DNA of 64,000 nt from the NCBI RefSeq assembly GCF_000330885.1, contig NC_020059.1:1167001-1231000 (forward strand). Direction: 5' to 3'. Below the pieces are notes generated by a model that saw only the letters and a list, made by a program, of their open reading frames with translations, ran no database searches and was not told where the DNA came from. Source of the stretch: Rhizobium tropici CIAT 899 (GTDB lineage Bacteria > Pseudomonadota > Alphaproteobacteria > Rhizobiales > Rhizobiaceae). Positions 34,405 through 43,316 of this stretch are shown piece by piece; positions within the stretch are counted from its first letter, which is position 1, and the number at the start of each line of letters is the position of its first letter. Both the position numbers and the translations under genes were made by a program.

Positions 34405-37152
34405 TCATTCCGTCGCCTTCTTACGCGTCAGGATCTTTTGGTAGAACAGGCCGATACCGATCAGCACTGCGCCGAGGCCGATGAAGGAGAGGGCGCGCAG
34501 GAAGCCTTCGAGATTCGCCATGTCGATGAGGAAGGCCTTGACGACGGCGATGAAGACGAGCACCGCCGAGGCGATGCGCAGGCTCCGGGCCTCGAAGCGG
34601 GCGCCGAGCCCGAGAAGTGCGATGCCGATCAGCAGCCAAACGACGGAATAGGAATAGAGCTCGCCCTGGATGAAGCCGTTCCAGAAGGGAATGTACTCGC
34701 CCTGCCAGAAGCGACGCACAGACAATGTCGCCCATGCAAAGGCCATCACGGCCGCCGCGACAGCCAGCATTGCGACATAGGGGAGAGGACGCCGGTTGCG
34801 GGCAAAGAGCGCCAATCCGCCATAGGCGGCAGCGGGCAGAAGATAGGCAAGCAGCAGCAGATTGAAGAGTGGGATGCGACCCGTGCTCTCGCCTGTCATG
34901 AACGGGTTCAGTCCCAGCAGATGCAGCGTGAGGATCATTGCGACCGAAATGACGCCGAGGGCCATGCCGCCATAGCGGAAGACAGGGCTCGCGGCGCTGA
35001 GATCGAGCGCCATCAGCGTTGCGGAAGCACCGATTGCCAACAGCGTATAGATCGACTGTTCCCCGAGCGTTGGAGCCGCATCGTTCAGAACGCCGCCGTT
35101 CATGGCATGGCGTACGAGTATGGCGATCATTAGCAGTACGAGGAAGCAGGCGAGCGCCTGCAAAGCGTTGCGCAGTCGCAGGCTTGGCGAATGACGCGTG
35201 ATGAACGCCGCAAGGACGGCAAGGGCGGCCGGAATGCCGTAGCCGGCAAGCAGCATGTTGAAGACCGGTGTCGTGCCGAGCTCCGAGGGATCGACGATCG
35301 TCGGTTGCCAGGCGATGCGCCCCATAGTGATGACAAGCGCGGCAACCATGGTCCATGGCAGAACGGGCCAATTGCGCAGGCGCCCGGCCAGCAGATAGGC
35401 GATGCCGAGAACCGGCAGCAGGATCGTCGCGGAGGCATGATGCGCAAGCGTATGCAGGGCGAAGACTGCCGCGGCAAACGAGCCGGCCGCGAGGATGTTC
35501 GTCGGCAGCTTCAACCCTTCTCCGTCGCTACGATCCTGCCATTCCGCAAGTCCGATGAGAACCAGCGCCAGTCCGATGCCGTACAGCCCATGCAGCCAGT
35601 CGAGTGTCCAGTTGCCGAAGTTGACGAAGCTGATCGTCGCGATCGCCAGCGGCGTGGCGGCCATGACAAGGCTCCAGAGAGCGGCATATGGCTTCTCCGC
35701 CTCGGCGAAGCGCCGGAGGAAGAAGGCGCCGATCAGTACGAAGAGGGCGCCGAGGCCGAGGACCTCATGGAGCACCGTGCTCTGCAGGCTGGCGGTTCCA
35801 TCCGCCGTGGATTCGATCCCGGCGATCCAGTTGGTCAGAATGCCGGACGTGCCGACGATGGCGACGAGCGCGGACAGGATCGTTGCCCAGGCTGCATGCA
35901 GGCGGCCGGCGCCGAAGGCCGCAACCGCTGCGACGATCGCCGCAAACATGAACGTCGCATCGACAATGGGATAACCATATCGAAGGCCGAAGCTGACGAT
36001 GCAGAGTGATACCGTGAGCGCACCGATCGCGGCCGTCAGCGTCATGCCGAGGGGTTGTCGGGCGAGAAATGCCGCCCATTCCATACCGGAGCTTACTCGC
36101 TGAGGCGCCTCTTCGGCTGGTGCCGTTGTTGCGTCTTCTTTCACTGCTTCCGAGACTGCATAGCGTCCCGGCCACAAGAAGATGGTGCCGCCGATCATGG
36201 CCAGCATGGAAAGCGTGACCGGCGCGAGATCGACGACCGGGCTGAAGGTAATGTAGAGCAGCGGCCAGAGGCTCAGAAGCCCATTTGCTAGGGATGGCGC
36301 GATCAGCCAGCGACGCAGGCGCGACGCCAAAAGGGTCGCAAGCCAGGTCAGAACGAGATAGCCGAAGAGTATCCAGGGCCGTGGCGCGGTGGAAGCGACG
36401 AGGGCAGGGGTCGCCATCGACGCCAGCAGGCCGAGGCCAGCAAGCGCCTGCCCGTGCAGCAGCGATAGTCCGAGCGTGGCAAGCGAGATCAGCGCGAGAA
36501 GAATGAAGGCGGTTGCGGGGCCGATGAATTCGTAGATGGCATGCGCCGCATAGGTCGAGCCGAACAGGGCGACGACACCGGCTGCCGTCAAGACGCCAGG
36601 GATCATCGCATTCTGAAAGGCGCTGTTCGGAACCGGCGCGGCGCGGCGGCGGATCACTTCGCCCGCGGCAATCAGGACAAGGCCGAAGAGTGCCGCAAGA
36701 GCCAGACGCACGCCGGGGCTGAGAAGGCCGCTTTCGATCGAATATTTCACCATGAAGATGCCGCCGAGTGCCAAGGCGATGCCGCCGACCCAGACCGCCC
36801 AACGTGCGCCGATGGTGCTTTCCAGGCTTTCCTTCGGTGGGGTGGAGGTCTGGCTCGCAAGAGGAGCGTCTTCTTCCTGGCCCGCATCCGCAATGTTGCG
36901 TGCGGCGAGAGCGGGCGCCTCGATTTCGGGCGTGGAAGTATCTTCGATCGCGACTTTCGGTTCGTCGTCCATGGGTTGCGCGACGGCATAAGCCGCCGGA
37001 ATCGATTCGCCCGTATCCGGCGTCAGCACCTTGCCCTCGAGAGCGTTTTGCAGCTCCTGAACGCGTGCCTCAAGCTGCTTTATCCGTAGGTTGTGGCCCC
37101 GCAATACCACGACACCGACAATCAGGATGACGAGCGGCAACAATTCCATCAT
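34405..37152 (-). CDS. DUF2339 polytopic membrane protein
   Basis: A 915-residue inner-membrane protein with about 25 predicted hydrophobic segments. A short N-terminal segment and a coiled-coil stretch (LRIKQLEARVQELQNALEG) are followed by an acidic, proline-rich linker and then the DUF2339 core, starting near ESTIGARWAVWVGGIALALG. The ATG at 37152 (MMELLPLV) follows GGAGGGG. Function of the family is unknown; it may be an envelope transporter or scaffold. It begins opposite the small EF-hand-like gene. Confidence 0.88.
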   Translation of the reverse strand: MMELLPLVILIVGVVVLRGHNLRIKQLEARVQELQNALEGKVLTPDTGESIPAAYAVAQPMDDEPKVAIEDTSTPEIEAPALAARNIADAGQEEDAPLASQTSTPPKESLESTIGARWAVWVGGIALALGGIFMVKYSIESGLLSPGVRLALAALFGLVLIAAGEVIRRRAAPVPNSAFQNAMIPGVLTAAGVVALFGSTYAAHAIYEFIGPATAFILLALISLATLGLSLLHGQALAGLGLLASMATPALVASTAPRPWILFGYLVLTWLATLLASRLRRWLIAPSLANGLLSLWPLLYITFSPVVDLAPVTLSMLAMIGGTIFLWPGRYAVSEAVKEDATTAPAEEAPQRVSSGMEWAAFLARQPLGMTLTAAIGALTVSLCIVSFGLRYGYPIVDATFMFAAIVAAVAAFGAGRLHAAWATILSALVAIVGTSGILTNWIAGIESTADGTASLQSTVLHEVLGLGALFVLIGAFFLRRFAEAEKPYAALWSLVMAATPLAIATISFVNFGNWTLDWLHGLYGIGLALVLIGLAEWQDRSDGEGLKLPTNILAAGSFAAAVFALHTLAHHASATILLPVLGIAYLLAGRLRNWPVLPWTMVAALVITMGRIAWQPTIVDPSELGTTPVFNMLLAGYGIPAALAVLAAFITRHSPSLRLRNALQALACFLVLLMIAILVRHAMNGGVLNDAAPTLGEQSIYTLLAIGASATLMALDLSAASPVFRYGGMALGVISVAMILTLHLLGLNPFMTGESTGRIPLFNLLLLAYLLPAAAYGGLALFARNRRPLPYVAMLAVAAAVMAFAWATLSVRRFWQGEYIPFWNGFIQGELYSYSVVWLLIGIALLGLGARFEARSLRIASAVLVFIAVVKAFLIDMANLEGFLRALSFIGLGAVLIGIGLFYQKILTRKKATE

Positions 37153-37444
37153 GTCCCCTCCATGGGCAATCCGTCGCACCATATACGAAACTGTTCACCG
37201 AGTAAGGCTGGATAGCCGGATTTGCCTATGATTCCAGGGGATTATGCCGCGTCGCCAGACAAGGCATCACAAAACCAATATTAGAAAATCTGGATTTAAC
37301 GCTCGGGAACTATGGTTAATACTCATTAACAATTTGTCTTTACCGGCAGCGCGAAGCAGCTTAATACCCACTTCATAGTTTAGCTCTGAATGTATTGAGT
37401 ACAAACGACGTCGCATGAGGCGGCTCCTACCCTAGGAGGTTTGT

Positions 37445-37783
37445 ATGTCCCATGTTTCTTCCATATCCAATAGCTCCTATCCGTATCGTGGCACGCTCTC
37501 GCGCCTTGATGCGAATGACGACGGTCTTTTGAGCGAAGGCGAGCGCGCGGCGGCCGAGCGCCCCGGCATTCTCGAAGCCGACGACCCCGGTGCTGCAGCC
37601 GATGGTTCCAGCAGCGCTTTGGGTAATCTGATCGCCAAGCTCATTCAATTGCCGGGCGCCGACGCTGCCTCTACGGCAAAGTCGCCGGAATCCAATGCCG
37701 TCTACGATCTTAATCTGCTGTCGCCGATGGATGCCTACAACAGTACCTACGGCCAATATGACGCCGATAGCGTAGCGGCCTGA
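37445..37783 (+). CDS. small protein with a single EF-hand-like calcium loop
   Basis: A 112-residue protein with no signal peptide by eye. Residues 22-33 (DANDDGLLSEGE) fit a canonical 12-residue EF-hand loop: D1, N3, D5, G6, a hydrophobic at 8, and E12. The rest is Ser/Ala-rich and has no recognised domain. The ribosome binding site AGGAGG is strong and a long A/T-rich upstream region carries the palindrome GTTAAT-N4-ATTAAC (37315-37330). It might be a Ca-binding secreted or surface protein, but this is inferred from one motif. Confidence 0.7.
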   Translation: MSHVSSISNSSYPYRGTLSRLDANDDGLLSEGERAAAERPGILEADDPGAAADGSSSALGNLIAKLIQLPGADAASTAKSPESNAVYDLNLLSPMDAYNSTYGQYDADSVAA

Positions 37784-37932
37784 TACGTACTTTCATCCAA
37801 TGAGAGGGCGGCCTGCCGGCACACTGGCAAGCTGCCTTATCATTTTGATGTAGGATCATTTTTTCCAGTTACCGGAACCGTCATGCCTGCCATGCGTTGG
37901 GCAACAGCCACGCAGAACAGGGAGGGTGTTCC

Positions 37933-38445
37933 ATGAAGCGGATAATGATCGTTGCAATTCTCGCTCTTGCCGCAGCCGCGCCCGCGGCAGCACAAACCCA
38001 AAGTCAAAATACCGCTACTGCCGATTTTGTCGGCCTCGACGGTAAGCAGGCCGGTCGGGCGACGTTGACTGAAGGTAAAAAGGGCGTGCTCATCGAATTG
38101 GAAGTGTCCGGCATGCCCGCCAATCGCTGGGTCGCCTTCCATATCCATGAGAATAGCCGGTGCGAGCATACGCACGGCTTCGAGTCCGCCGGCGGGCATT
38201 TCAATCCCACAAAGGCGGAACACGGCTTTCTGGCCGCCAGCGGGCCGCATGCGGGCGATATGCCCAACCAGTATGTCGATCAGGATGGCAAGCTGCGCGC
38301 CCAGGTCTTCAACGGCATGGTATCGCTGAACGGCAAAGACGGCATTCGCGGCCGCACGCTGATGATCCATGCGGAGTCCGACGATTACCGCAGCCAGCCT
38401 GTGGGCGGTGCCGGCAAGCGTCTGGCATGTGCCGTTATTCAATAG
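37933..38445 (+). CDS. sodC: periplasmic Cu/Zn superoxide dismutase SodC
   Basis: A 170-residue exported enzyme. A signal peptide (MKRIMIVAILALAAAAPAAA) is followed by the SodC fold with all ligands: His70 and His72 (copper), bridging His89 in GGHFNP, zinc ligands His97, His106 and Asp109, copper His146, and the structural disulfide Cys77-Cys166. It removes superoxide in the periplasm. The ATG at 37933 follows GGAGG. It is convergent with the phosphatase gene. Confidence 0.95.
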   Translation: MKRIMIVAILALAAAAPAAAQTQSQNTATADFVGLDGKQAGRATLTEGKKGVLIELEVSGMPANRWVAFHIHENSRCEHTHGFESAGGHFNPTKAEHGFLAASGPHAGDMPNQYVDQDGKLRAQVFNGMVSLNGKDGIRGRTLMIHAESDDYRSQPVGGAGKRLACAVIQ

Positions 38446-38561
38446 GAGGCCGGCGGCCAGGCAAGCGAGGGTGAGCCCCGCTATTGACGCGATCGGTGTC
38501 CGGCAGTGATTGTTCTGCCGATGGCGTGCCTGCTGGCGATGATTTTATGGCCGTCGATGCG

Positions 38562-39080
38562 TTAGCTGGCCAAGGATAGTGTGAAAGGCGCATTGCCGTC
38601 GGCATCCGCGCCGCGGCCGATCTGTTTGACTGCCGCGACCAGGCGCCCTTGGCGCCCCAGCAGCTCATCGCCGATGGCGACCAGCCGGGCATTCGGCGTG
38701 ACGAATGGCGAGCTCGCCCGCAGCCGATGCACCAGCACTAAATCGTCTTGCTGGGGGTGAACGGCCAAAGCCGCGATCAGCGCTGCCGCCGGCGAGCGGG
38801 AGACGCCCATCCAGCAATGGATAAGCAAAGGCGCGCTTCGATCCCAGCCGGAGACAAAATCGATAATCGCGCGAACATGCGCCTCCTGTGGAGCGACGAG
38901 ATCGCCTGTCCCGGCAAAACTGATGTCGTTCATATGGAGCAGCAGATGCCGATCCGCCTGGATGACCGCCGGGCGGTGGAAGCTGTGCTCCTTGGCCATC
39001 AGGCTGATCATTTCGCGCGCGCCATGATGAACGGCCATTTCGGCAATGCGCGCGAGCGGCGATACGACGATCCTGGTCAC
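38562..39080 (-). CDS. tyrosine-phosphatase-like protein
   Basis: A 172-residue cysteine phosphatase fold. The P-loop is IHCWMGVSRSPAAAL, giving Cys89-x5-Arg95, the catalytic signature of PTP/DSP enzymes, with a general-acid Asp likely in the 50-60 region. The start is a GTG at 39080 that overlaps the stop of the HD gene (GTGA), so the two are translationally coupled. The substrate (protein or phospho-nucleotide) is not known. Confidence 0.88.
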   Translation of the reverse strand: MTRIVVSPLARIAEMAVHHGAREMISLMAKEHSFHRPAVIQADRHLLLHMNDISFAGTGDLVAPQEAHVRAIIDFVSGWDRSAPLLIHCWMGVSRSPAAALIAALAVHPQQDDLVLVHRLRASSPFVTPNARLVAIGDELLGRQGRLVAAVKQIGRGADADGNAPFTLSLAS

Positions 39081-39694
39081 GCCCCAACCCTCATGGCAGC
39101 GCGCTCCGCCTCGATCGCTTCGAAGCGCTTCAGAAACAGCCGTTGCGCCTCGATTGCCGGCAAAGGCTCGATCGGCAGCATCTCGCGCGTGATGTCGCGC
39201 GGCTGACCGAAGAACTTGCGCGCCTCCTCGGGCGAAAAGCCCGCAAGCAGCGTTGCCTCGAAATAGGCAGAGATCGTGTCGGCCTTCTTGATTCTTTCCT
39301 TGAGCTTCGGCGCGCAATGGGGGGGCAGGGCGAAGCGCCGGTAGATGGCTGCTTCGAGCCGCTTTTCCACGGCCTTGTAATCGCCGCCGACAACGGACTT
39401 GAAGGGCGAGATCATGTCGCCGATCACATATTCCGGTGCATCATGCAGCAAGGCGGCGAGCAGTTCGCCCGGCGTCGCCGGATTGAGGTGACGAAAGATC
39501 GCCTCCACCACGAGGCTGTGCTGCGCCACCGAAAAGGCGTGATCGCCGGAGGTCTGGCCGTTCCAGCGCGCGACACGGGCAAGCCCATGCGCAATGTCAC
39601 TGATCTCGACATCGAGCGGCGACGGGTCCAGTAGGTCGAGCCTGCGCCCGGATAACATACGCTGCCAGGCGCGCGCAGTCGTCGCCGATGTCAT
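39077..39694 (-). CDS. HD-family hydrolase (YfbR-type)
   Basis: A 205-residue HD protein with the metal ligands in DHAFSVAQHSLVVEAIF (about 51-67), the HD pair LLHDAPEYVIGDM (about 82-94) and a late Asp in KKADTISAYFEA near 139. The spacing fits 5'-deoxynucleotidase-like YfbR proteins. It lies between ygfZ and the phosphatase gene and overlaps both by four bases, so the three appear to be one translationally coupled operon. Confidence 0.9.
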   Translation of the reverse strand: MTSATTARAWQRMLSGRRLDLLDPSPLDVEISDIAHGLARVARWNGQTSGDHAFSVAQHSLVVEAIFRHLNPATPGELLAALLHDAPEYVIGDMISPFKSVVGGDYKAVEKRLEAAIYRRFALPPHCAPKLKERIKKADTISAYFEATLLAGFSPEEARKFFGQPRDITREMLPIEPLPAIEAQRLFLKRFEAIEAERAAMRVGA

Positions 39695-40530
39695 GCCGAC
39701 GCCTCATCGGCGCGGGTGGGGAAGGAGAGGCCGGACCAAGCAGGAAGAGACACGGTGACGTCGATATCGCCAGCCCTTATCGGAGCCTCTTCGGCAATGG
39801 CTTCGCCGGCCCGGTCGATACGGACGATGGCAAGGCCCATATTGCCGGCGGTCGAGCCGAGCGTGCCGATCGGCTTGCCGCCGACGGTCAATTCCGTACC
39901 GGAGGAGGGCAATTCCGAACTGCCGCTGACAATGACGACGCGCCTGCGCGCCGTGCCGCGATGATGCATGCGCGAAACCACTTCCTGGCCGATATAGCAA
40001 CCTTTTCGAAAGCCAAGGCCTCCGTTCAGATCCATCAGCACATCGTGCGGGAACGCATCTTGCAACGCGAAATCGAGGCCGGAAACGGCGATGCCGTTGG
40101 CGATCCGCAGCGTGTCATAAAGTGTCTCGGGGTCGCCGCCGTGCTCGTTGGGCGTCCGGGTCAGCACAATGCCCGCCTTGGCGAAGCGACTGTCCTTTGG
40201 TCCATGCGTCGCATTATCTCCCCACGCGACCGTGACCCCCTGGGTATCCTCAGCGACGAAATCGACCTTGGCGCGCAGCCGATACATGGTGAGCCGCTTC
40301 AGCAGACCTTCCCGCTGCGCCGTGTCGGTTTCGAGTAGAAACCCTGCGCCATCCCGCCAGATCATGAGGTCGAACAGGATCTTGCCCTGCGGCGTCAGCA
40401 ACGCGCCGGGGCGAGCCTCATCGGCGCCAAGCGAGACGAGATCGGTGGTGATGAGATTGTGCAGAAACGCTTCTGCTTCTGCGCCGGTGATGCGGATAAA
40501 GGAGCGCTCTCTGAGGAATACGGCTGGCAT
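39691..40530 (-). CDS. ygfZ: folate-binding YgfZ/GcvT-like protein
   Basis: A 279-residue protein with the aminomethyltransferase-like fold. The hallmark KGCYIGQE is at 176-183, with Cys178. YgfZ helps make or maintain iron-sulfur clusters in a folate-dependent way. It starts the ygfZ-HD-phosphatase operon, and its stop overlaps the next start (ATGA). Upstream is a 177-base spacer dominated by a rhizobial repeat. Confidence 0.93.
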   Translation of the reverse strand: MPAVFLRERSFIRITGAEAEAFLHNLITTDLVSLGADEARPGALLTPQGKILFDLMIWRDGAGFLLETDTAQREGLLKRLTMYRLRAKVDFVAEDTQGVTVAWGDNATHGPKDSRFAKAGIVLTRTPNEHGGDPETLYDTLRIANGIAVSGLDFALQDAFPHDVLMDLNGGLGFRKGCYIGQEVVSRMHHRGTARRRVVIVSGSSELPSSGTELTVGGKPIGTLGSTAGNMGLAIVRIDRAGEAIAEEAPIRAGDIDVTVSLPAWSGLSFPTRADEASA

Positions 40531-40556
40531 GACGGTTCCGCTGATTTGACCTGAAG

Positions 40557-40655
40557 CACGGCGCGATCTCTAAGATTCGCTTCCTGTATTTCAGGTCTTT
40601 GATCTTGCGCATGTCGTTGTCGCAAAACCGCTGCGCACTTTTGCGCGACATGCTT
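40557..40655 (-). repeat. dispersed rhizobial palindromic repeat (copy 1)
   Basis: On the minus strand this reads GCAAAAGTGCG-c-AGCGGTTTTGCG inside a longer block ending near GATCGCGCCGTGCT. The core is imperfectly palindromic (GTCGC-AAAA with TTTTGCG-GAC). The same core, GCAAAAGTGCG-x-AGC-x-G-x-TTTGCG, occurs again at 45496. I have seen near-identical blocks repeated in Rhizobium intergenic regions. It lies upstream of ygfZ. Confidence 0.65.
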
Positions 40656-40707
40656 CATCACGCAGAGGTAGGGCCTTCGGCGGGGAACCGCAAGTTCTCC
40701 GGCCGGA

Positions 40708-41466
40708 TCATTCGCCCGAGGTGAAGAATTTCCAGCGGCCGTCCGGCGTGATGCCGACGCGATAGAAATTATAGCCGCCGAATTCCTGCATATCGGCATA
40801 GTCGCCGGCCGTCACGATACGCATCAGATCGACCTTCTCCGGCGTGGAGAGCGCCTTGATGTCCTTTTCGGCGAAATAGGGCCAGACATAGACCTCATCC
40901 GGGGTTCCCTGGCCGACATGGGCAAAGCCTGACGACATGATGTCGAGGAGAATGGACTGGATTTCTATGCCGTCGGGATCTCCCGAAAGGTCATGCAGCG
41001 TCTTGATCGGATCTTCGCCGGGATCGTCGGCCGTAACCTGGGTCTGTTTCAGACCTCCTCCGATGTTCATCAACGGGCGCAGACGCTCAAGATCGCCGGA
41101 AGCAGCAGCCTCGACGATCGCCGTACGGAGCTTCTTTACCGGCTCGGGCGCCTTGTCGATATCGAAGAGGAATTCGACCGATTTGCCGGTATTAGAAGCG
41201 CTGCCGCTGCTCTGTGCAGCCTGCTTGTTGATCAAGGGCTCAGGCGCCGGCAGCGCATTGTTGGCGGGTGCTTCCAGCGCCTGCTCGATCGGTTTCTCGT
41301 TTTTCTGTTGCGCGGACTTTGCTGTATCTTTCGCCTGGGGGGCCGGCGGATTGAGCTGAGAAAAGGCGCTAGCCGGAATCGGCAGAGCCACGCTGCCCAA
41401 AAACAGGGTTACGGCAGCGAAGGAGGCAATGGAACAGGTGAGCGCATTGCCTGGAAAGATACGCAT
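40708..41466 (-). CDS. conserved rhizobial exported protein, function unknown
   Basis: A 252-residue protein with an N-terminal signal segment (NALTCSIASFAAVTLFLGSV, about 7-26) and a Pro/Ala/Gln-rich low-complexity linker (about 35-90). The compact C-terminal domain contains LRTAIVEAAASGDLERLRPL, VYVWPYFAEKDIK and FYRVGITPDGRWKFFTSGE. I do not recognise a family beyond its common presence in rhizobia. The ATG at 41466 is used because the signal segment starts there. It lies just after the 85-residue gene. Confidence 0.75.
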   Translation of the reverse strand: MRIFPGNALTCSIASFAAVTLFLGSVALPIPASAFSQLNPPAPQAKDTAKSAQQKNEKPIEQALEAPANNALPAPEPLINKQAAQSSGSASNTGKSVEFLFDIDKAPEPVKKLRTAIVEAAASGDLERLRPLMNIGGGLKQTQVTADDPGEDPIKTLHDLSGDPDGIEIQSILLDIMSSGFAHVGQGTPDEVYVWPYFAEKDIKALSTPEKVDLMRIVTAGDYADMQEFGGYNFYRVGITPDGRWKFFTSGE

Positions 41467-41482
41467 AAGCAATCTCTGATTG

Positions 41483-41740
41483 TTATTGCAGGGTACGGTT
41501 AGGAGAGAATTCGCCAGCGAGCATGCGTTCACGCAGCGATTCGAGCAAGGCTTCGGCGCCCTGTTCCCCCTGAATCCGGATTGTCTCGCGAATTGCATGG
41601 GCGATGGCTGCATCGGCGATGATTTCAGGCTCGATGCCGTCAGCCATACCGTCTGCCCAAGCTTCGTTCTGGTATTCCAGCGCTGCCTGCATCTTTTCAT
41701 GAACGATCATGTCGTCGATTTCGTTCAGGCTGGCTTCCAT
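41483..41740 (-). CDS. conserved small acidic protein, function unknown
   Basis: An 85-residue acidic, helical protein (MEASLNEIDDMIVHEKMQAA, then ADAAIAHAIRETIRIQGEQG). The ATG at 41740 follows GAGGAAAG; the 8 codons before it are less likely. It overlaps nothing and lies 16 bases upstream of the exported protein gene, so the two may share a transcript. No motif of known function was found. Confidence 0.7.
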   Translation of the reverse strand: MEASLNEIDDMIVHEKMQAALEYQNEAWADGMADGIEPEIIADAAIAHAIRETIRIQGEQGAEALLESLRERMLAGEFSPNRTLQ

Positions 41741-41844
41741 TGTTTCTTTCCTCGAGACGTTCATGTCCTTACCACTTGCTTAATAACTTTATCAGCCTTT
41801 TCTCAAAACGACACGGCTCGCTGTCAAAAGAGGTTAATAAATCG

Positions 41845-42276
41845 TCAATTTCCAAAGCGTGCGGTGATTTCTGTCGCCAGTGTTGCACCTTCGTTACGGT
41901 ATCGCTCTTCCGCGATGCGGGCCTGCGGCGTGCAATTCGTGTAAACCGATGCAAAGGACCTATACCCTCGGTTGAAAGCCGCAGTCAGCCTTTCTTTTCG
42001 CTTTGGCTCGTTCTTGGTTTCCGTGTCGAGCAATTGCTGCATGTCGCCGCGCCAACCATCCTCCCGTGTCGGGCTGCAGAGATTGCGCAGATAGTCGATC
42101 GAGCCGAGGATTTCGGAAAGCCGGGACAGCCGTTCGTCGTAGGGTACCGGCTGCTCCGCATTCCCGCCATCGGGCGCCTGTGCCGGCGGCGTGCTCGCTG
42201 CCGGCTGTGCGGCAGCGGGAAAGGCGGCGGCAAGCGCGATGCAGATCAGAAGCGGTGGGCCAAGGTTATGAATCAT
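41845..42276 (-). CDS. TIGR02301-type secreted protein
   Basis: A 143-residue exported protein. The signal peptide is LLICIALAAAFPAAA, followed by a Pro-rich linker and then DERLSRLSEILGSIDYLRNLC, the opening of the TIGR02301 family of alphaproteobacterial periplasmic proteins; two cysteines (about 68 and 116) may pair. Function is unknown. The ATG at 42276 gives the signal peptide; the longer frame does not. Confidence 0.82.
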   Translation of the reverse strand: MIHNLGPPLLICIALAAAFPAAAQPAASTPPAQAPDGGNAEQPVPYDERLSRLSEILGSIDYLRNLCSPTREDGWRGDMQQLLDTETKNEPKRKERLTAAFNRGYRSFASVYTNCTPQARIAEERYRNEGATLATEITARFGN

Positions 42277-42370
42277 GTAACCATGTTGACCGGACAAGCA
42301 TGACGGGAACAAGGCGTGGCAGGTGGTTTCCACCCCGATATTGCTCAGCATCGTTAATTTCGGGGCTGAG

Positions 42371-42790
42371 CTATGCGTTTTCTGCAGCAAGCCGTTCCAC
42401 GCATTCGAGCACGCTGGCCGGAACGGGCAGGGCGCGCACCTCCTCCACCGTGTACCAGCCGATGGCAGCCGCATCGTCGGCGGCCTCGGCGACGGCATCC
42501 TCATCGGCGTCCACAAGGAAGACCGAGAGCAGGAAGTGGCTCGTCAGCGTTCCGTCTGCCGCATGGGAACGCAGGTCGTAGGTTTCGAACAGGCGGGGAT
42601 TGCGGGCTGATATGCCGGTCTCCTCCTTGAACTCGCGCAGGGCCGCGTCGGCCGGCATCTCTCCTTCCTCGGCCCGCCCGCCCGGAAAGGCATACATGTC
42701 GGCAGACGGCGGATTGCTGCGCAAGACAAGCAGGAAGCGGCCATTGCGCTCGAGAATGGCGGAAGAGGCAGGGCGAGGATTGGAAGTCAT
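42371..42790 (-). CDS. NUDIX hydrolase
   Basis: A 139-residue Nudix fold protein. The Nudix box GGRAEEGEMPADAALREFKE-ETGI fits GX5EX7REUXEEXGU at about 32-54, with the metal-binding Glu residues intact. It hydrolyses a nucleoside diphosphate linked to another moiety (X unknown). It starts near the divergent YnfA gene and may share that regulatory space. Confidence 0.92.
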   Translation of the reverse strand: MTSNPRPASSAILERNGRFLLVLRSNPPSADMYAFPGGRAEEGEMPADAALREFKEETGISARNPRLFETYDLRSHAADGTLTSHFLLSVFLVDADEDAVAEAADDAAAIGWYTVEEVRALPVPASVLECVERLAAENA

Positions 42791-42952
42791 GGATCGCTTT
42801 GCATCGGATGGGAAGATCGGTGTGCGACGACGAAGGTCATCGGCGACTAATCTCTACAGGAAACGCCGCTTGCTGTCCCGCGGGAAAGCCCATTAACTCG
42901 CTTCCGGCGGAAGCCGCGATTCTGAATGCATCGAACATGGGAACGATCGGGG

Positions 42953-43273
42953 ATGATCTACGGGCTATACGCTTTGGCTGCTCTCGCCGAGATCGCAGGC
43001 TGCTTTGCCTTCTGGGCGTGGCTGCGTCTGTCGAAGCCGGTCTGGTGGCTGGCACCCGGCCTTGTCTCCCTGGCGCTCTTTGCCTGGCTGCTGGCACTGG
43101 TGCCGAGCGAGGCGGCGGGGCGCACCTTTGCTGCCTATGGCGGCGTCTATATCGTTGCCTCCATTCTCTGGCTCTGGCTTGCCGAAGGGCGGCTGCCGGA
43201 CCGGTGGGATATTTCGGGCGCCGTCATCTGCCTTGTCGGCGCGGGGATCATTCTCTTTGGTCCGCGCGGCTGA
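42953..43273 (+). CDS. YnfA-family small membrane protein
   Basis: A 106-residue protein with four membrane segments, a typical YnfA/UPF0060 size. Conserved pieces are [39 protein letters not shown] and [19 protein letters not shown]. The family resembles small multidrug resistance exporters, but a transport role is inferred only from that. The ATG at 42953 is chosen over the frame's earlier start because the first membrane segment begins there. Confidence 0.9.
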   Translation: MIYGLYALAALAEIAGCFAFWAWLRLSKPVWWLAPGLVSLALFAWLLALVPSEAAGRTFAAYGGVYIVASILWLWLAEGRLPDRWDISGAVICLVGAGIILFGPRG

Positions 43274-43316
43274 CATCAGACTTGACCCTCCGCGTCTCGG
43301 GTGCAACACAGGCCTC

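Noticed and set aside
37315..37330. CtrA-like site GTTAAT-N4-ATTAAC upstream of the EF-hand-like gene
   Set aside because: The TTAA half-sites are six bases apart rather than the seven expected for the CtrA consensus, so I only report the palindrome.
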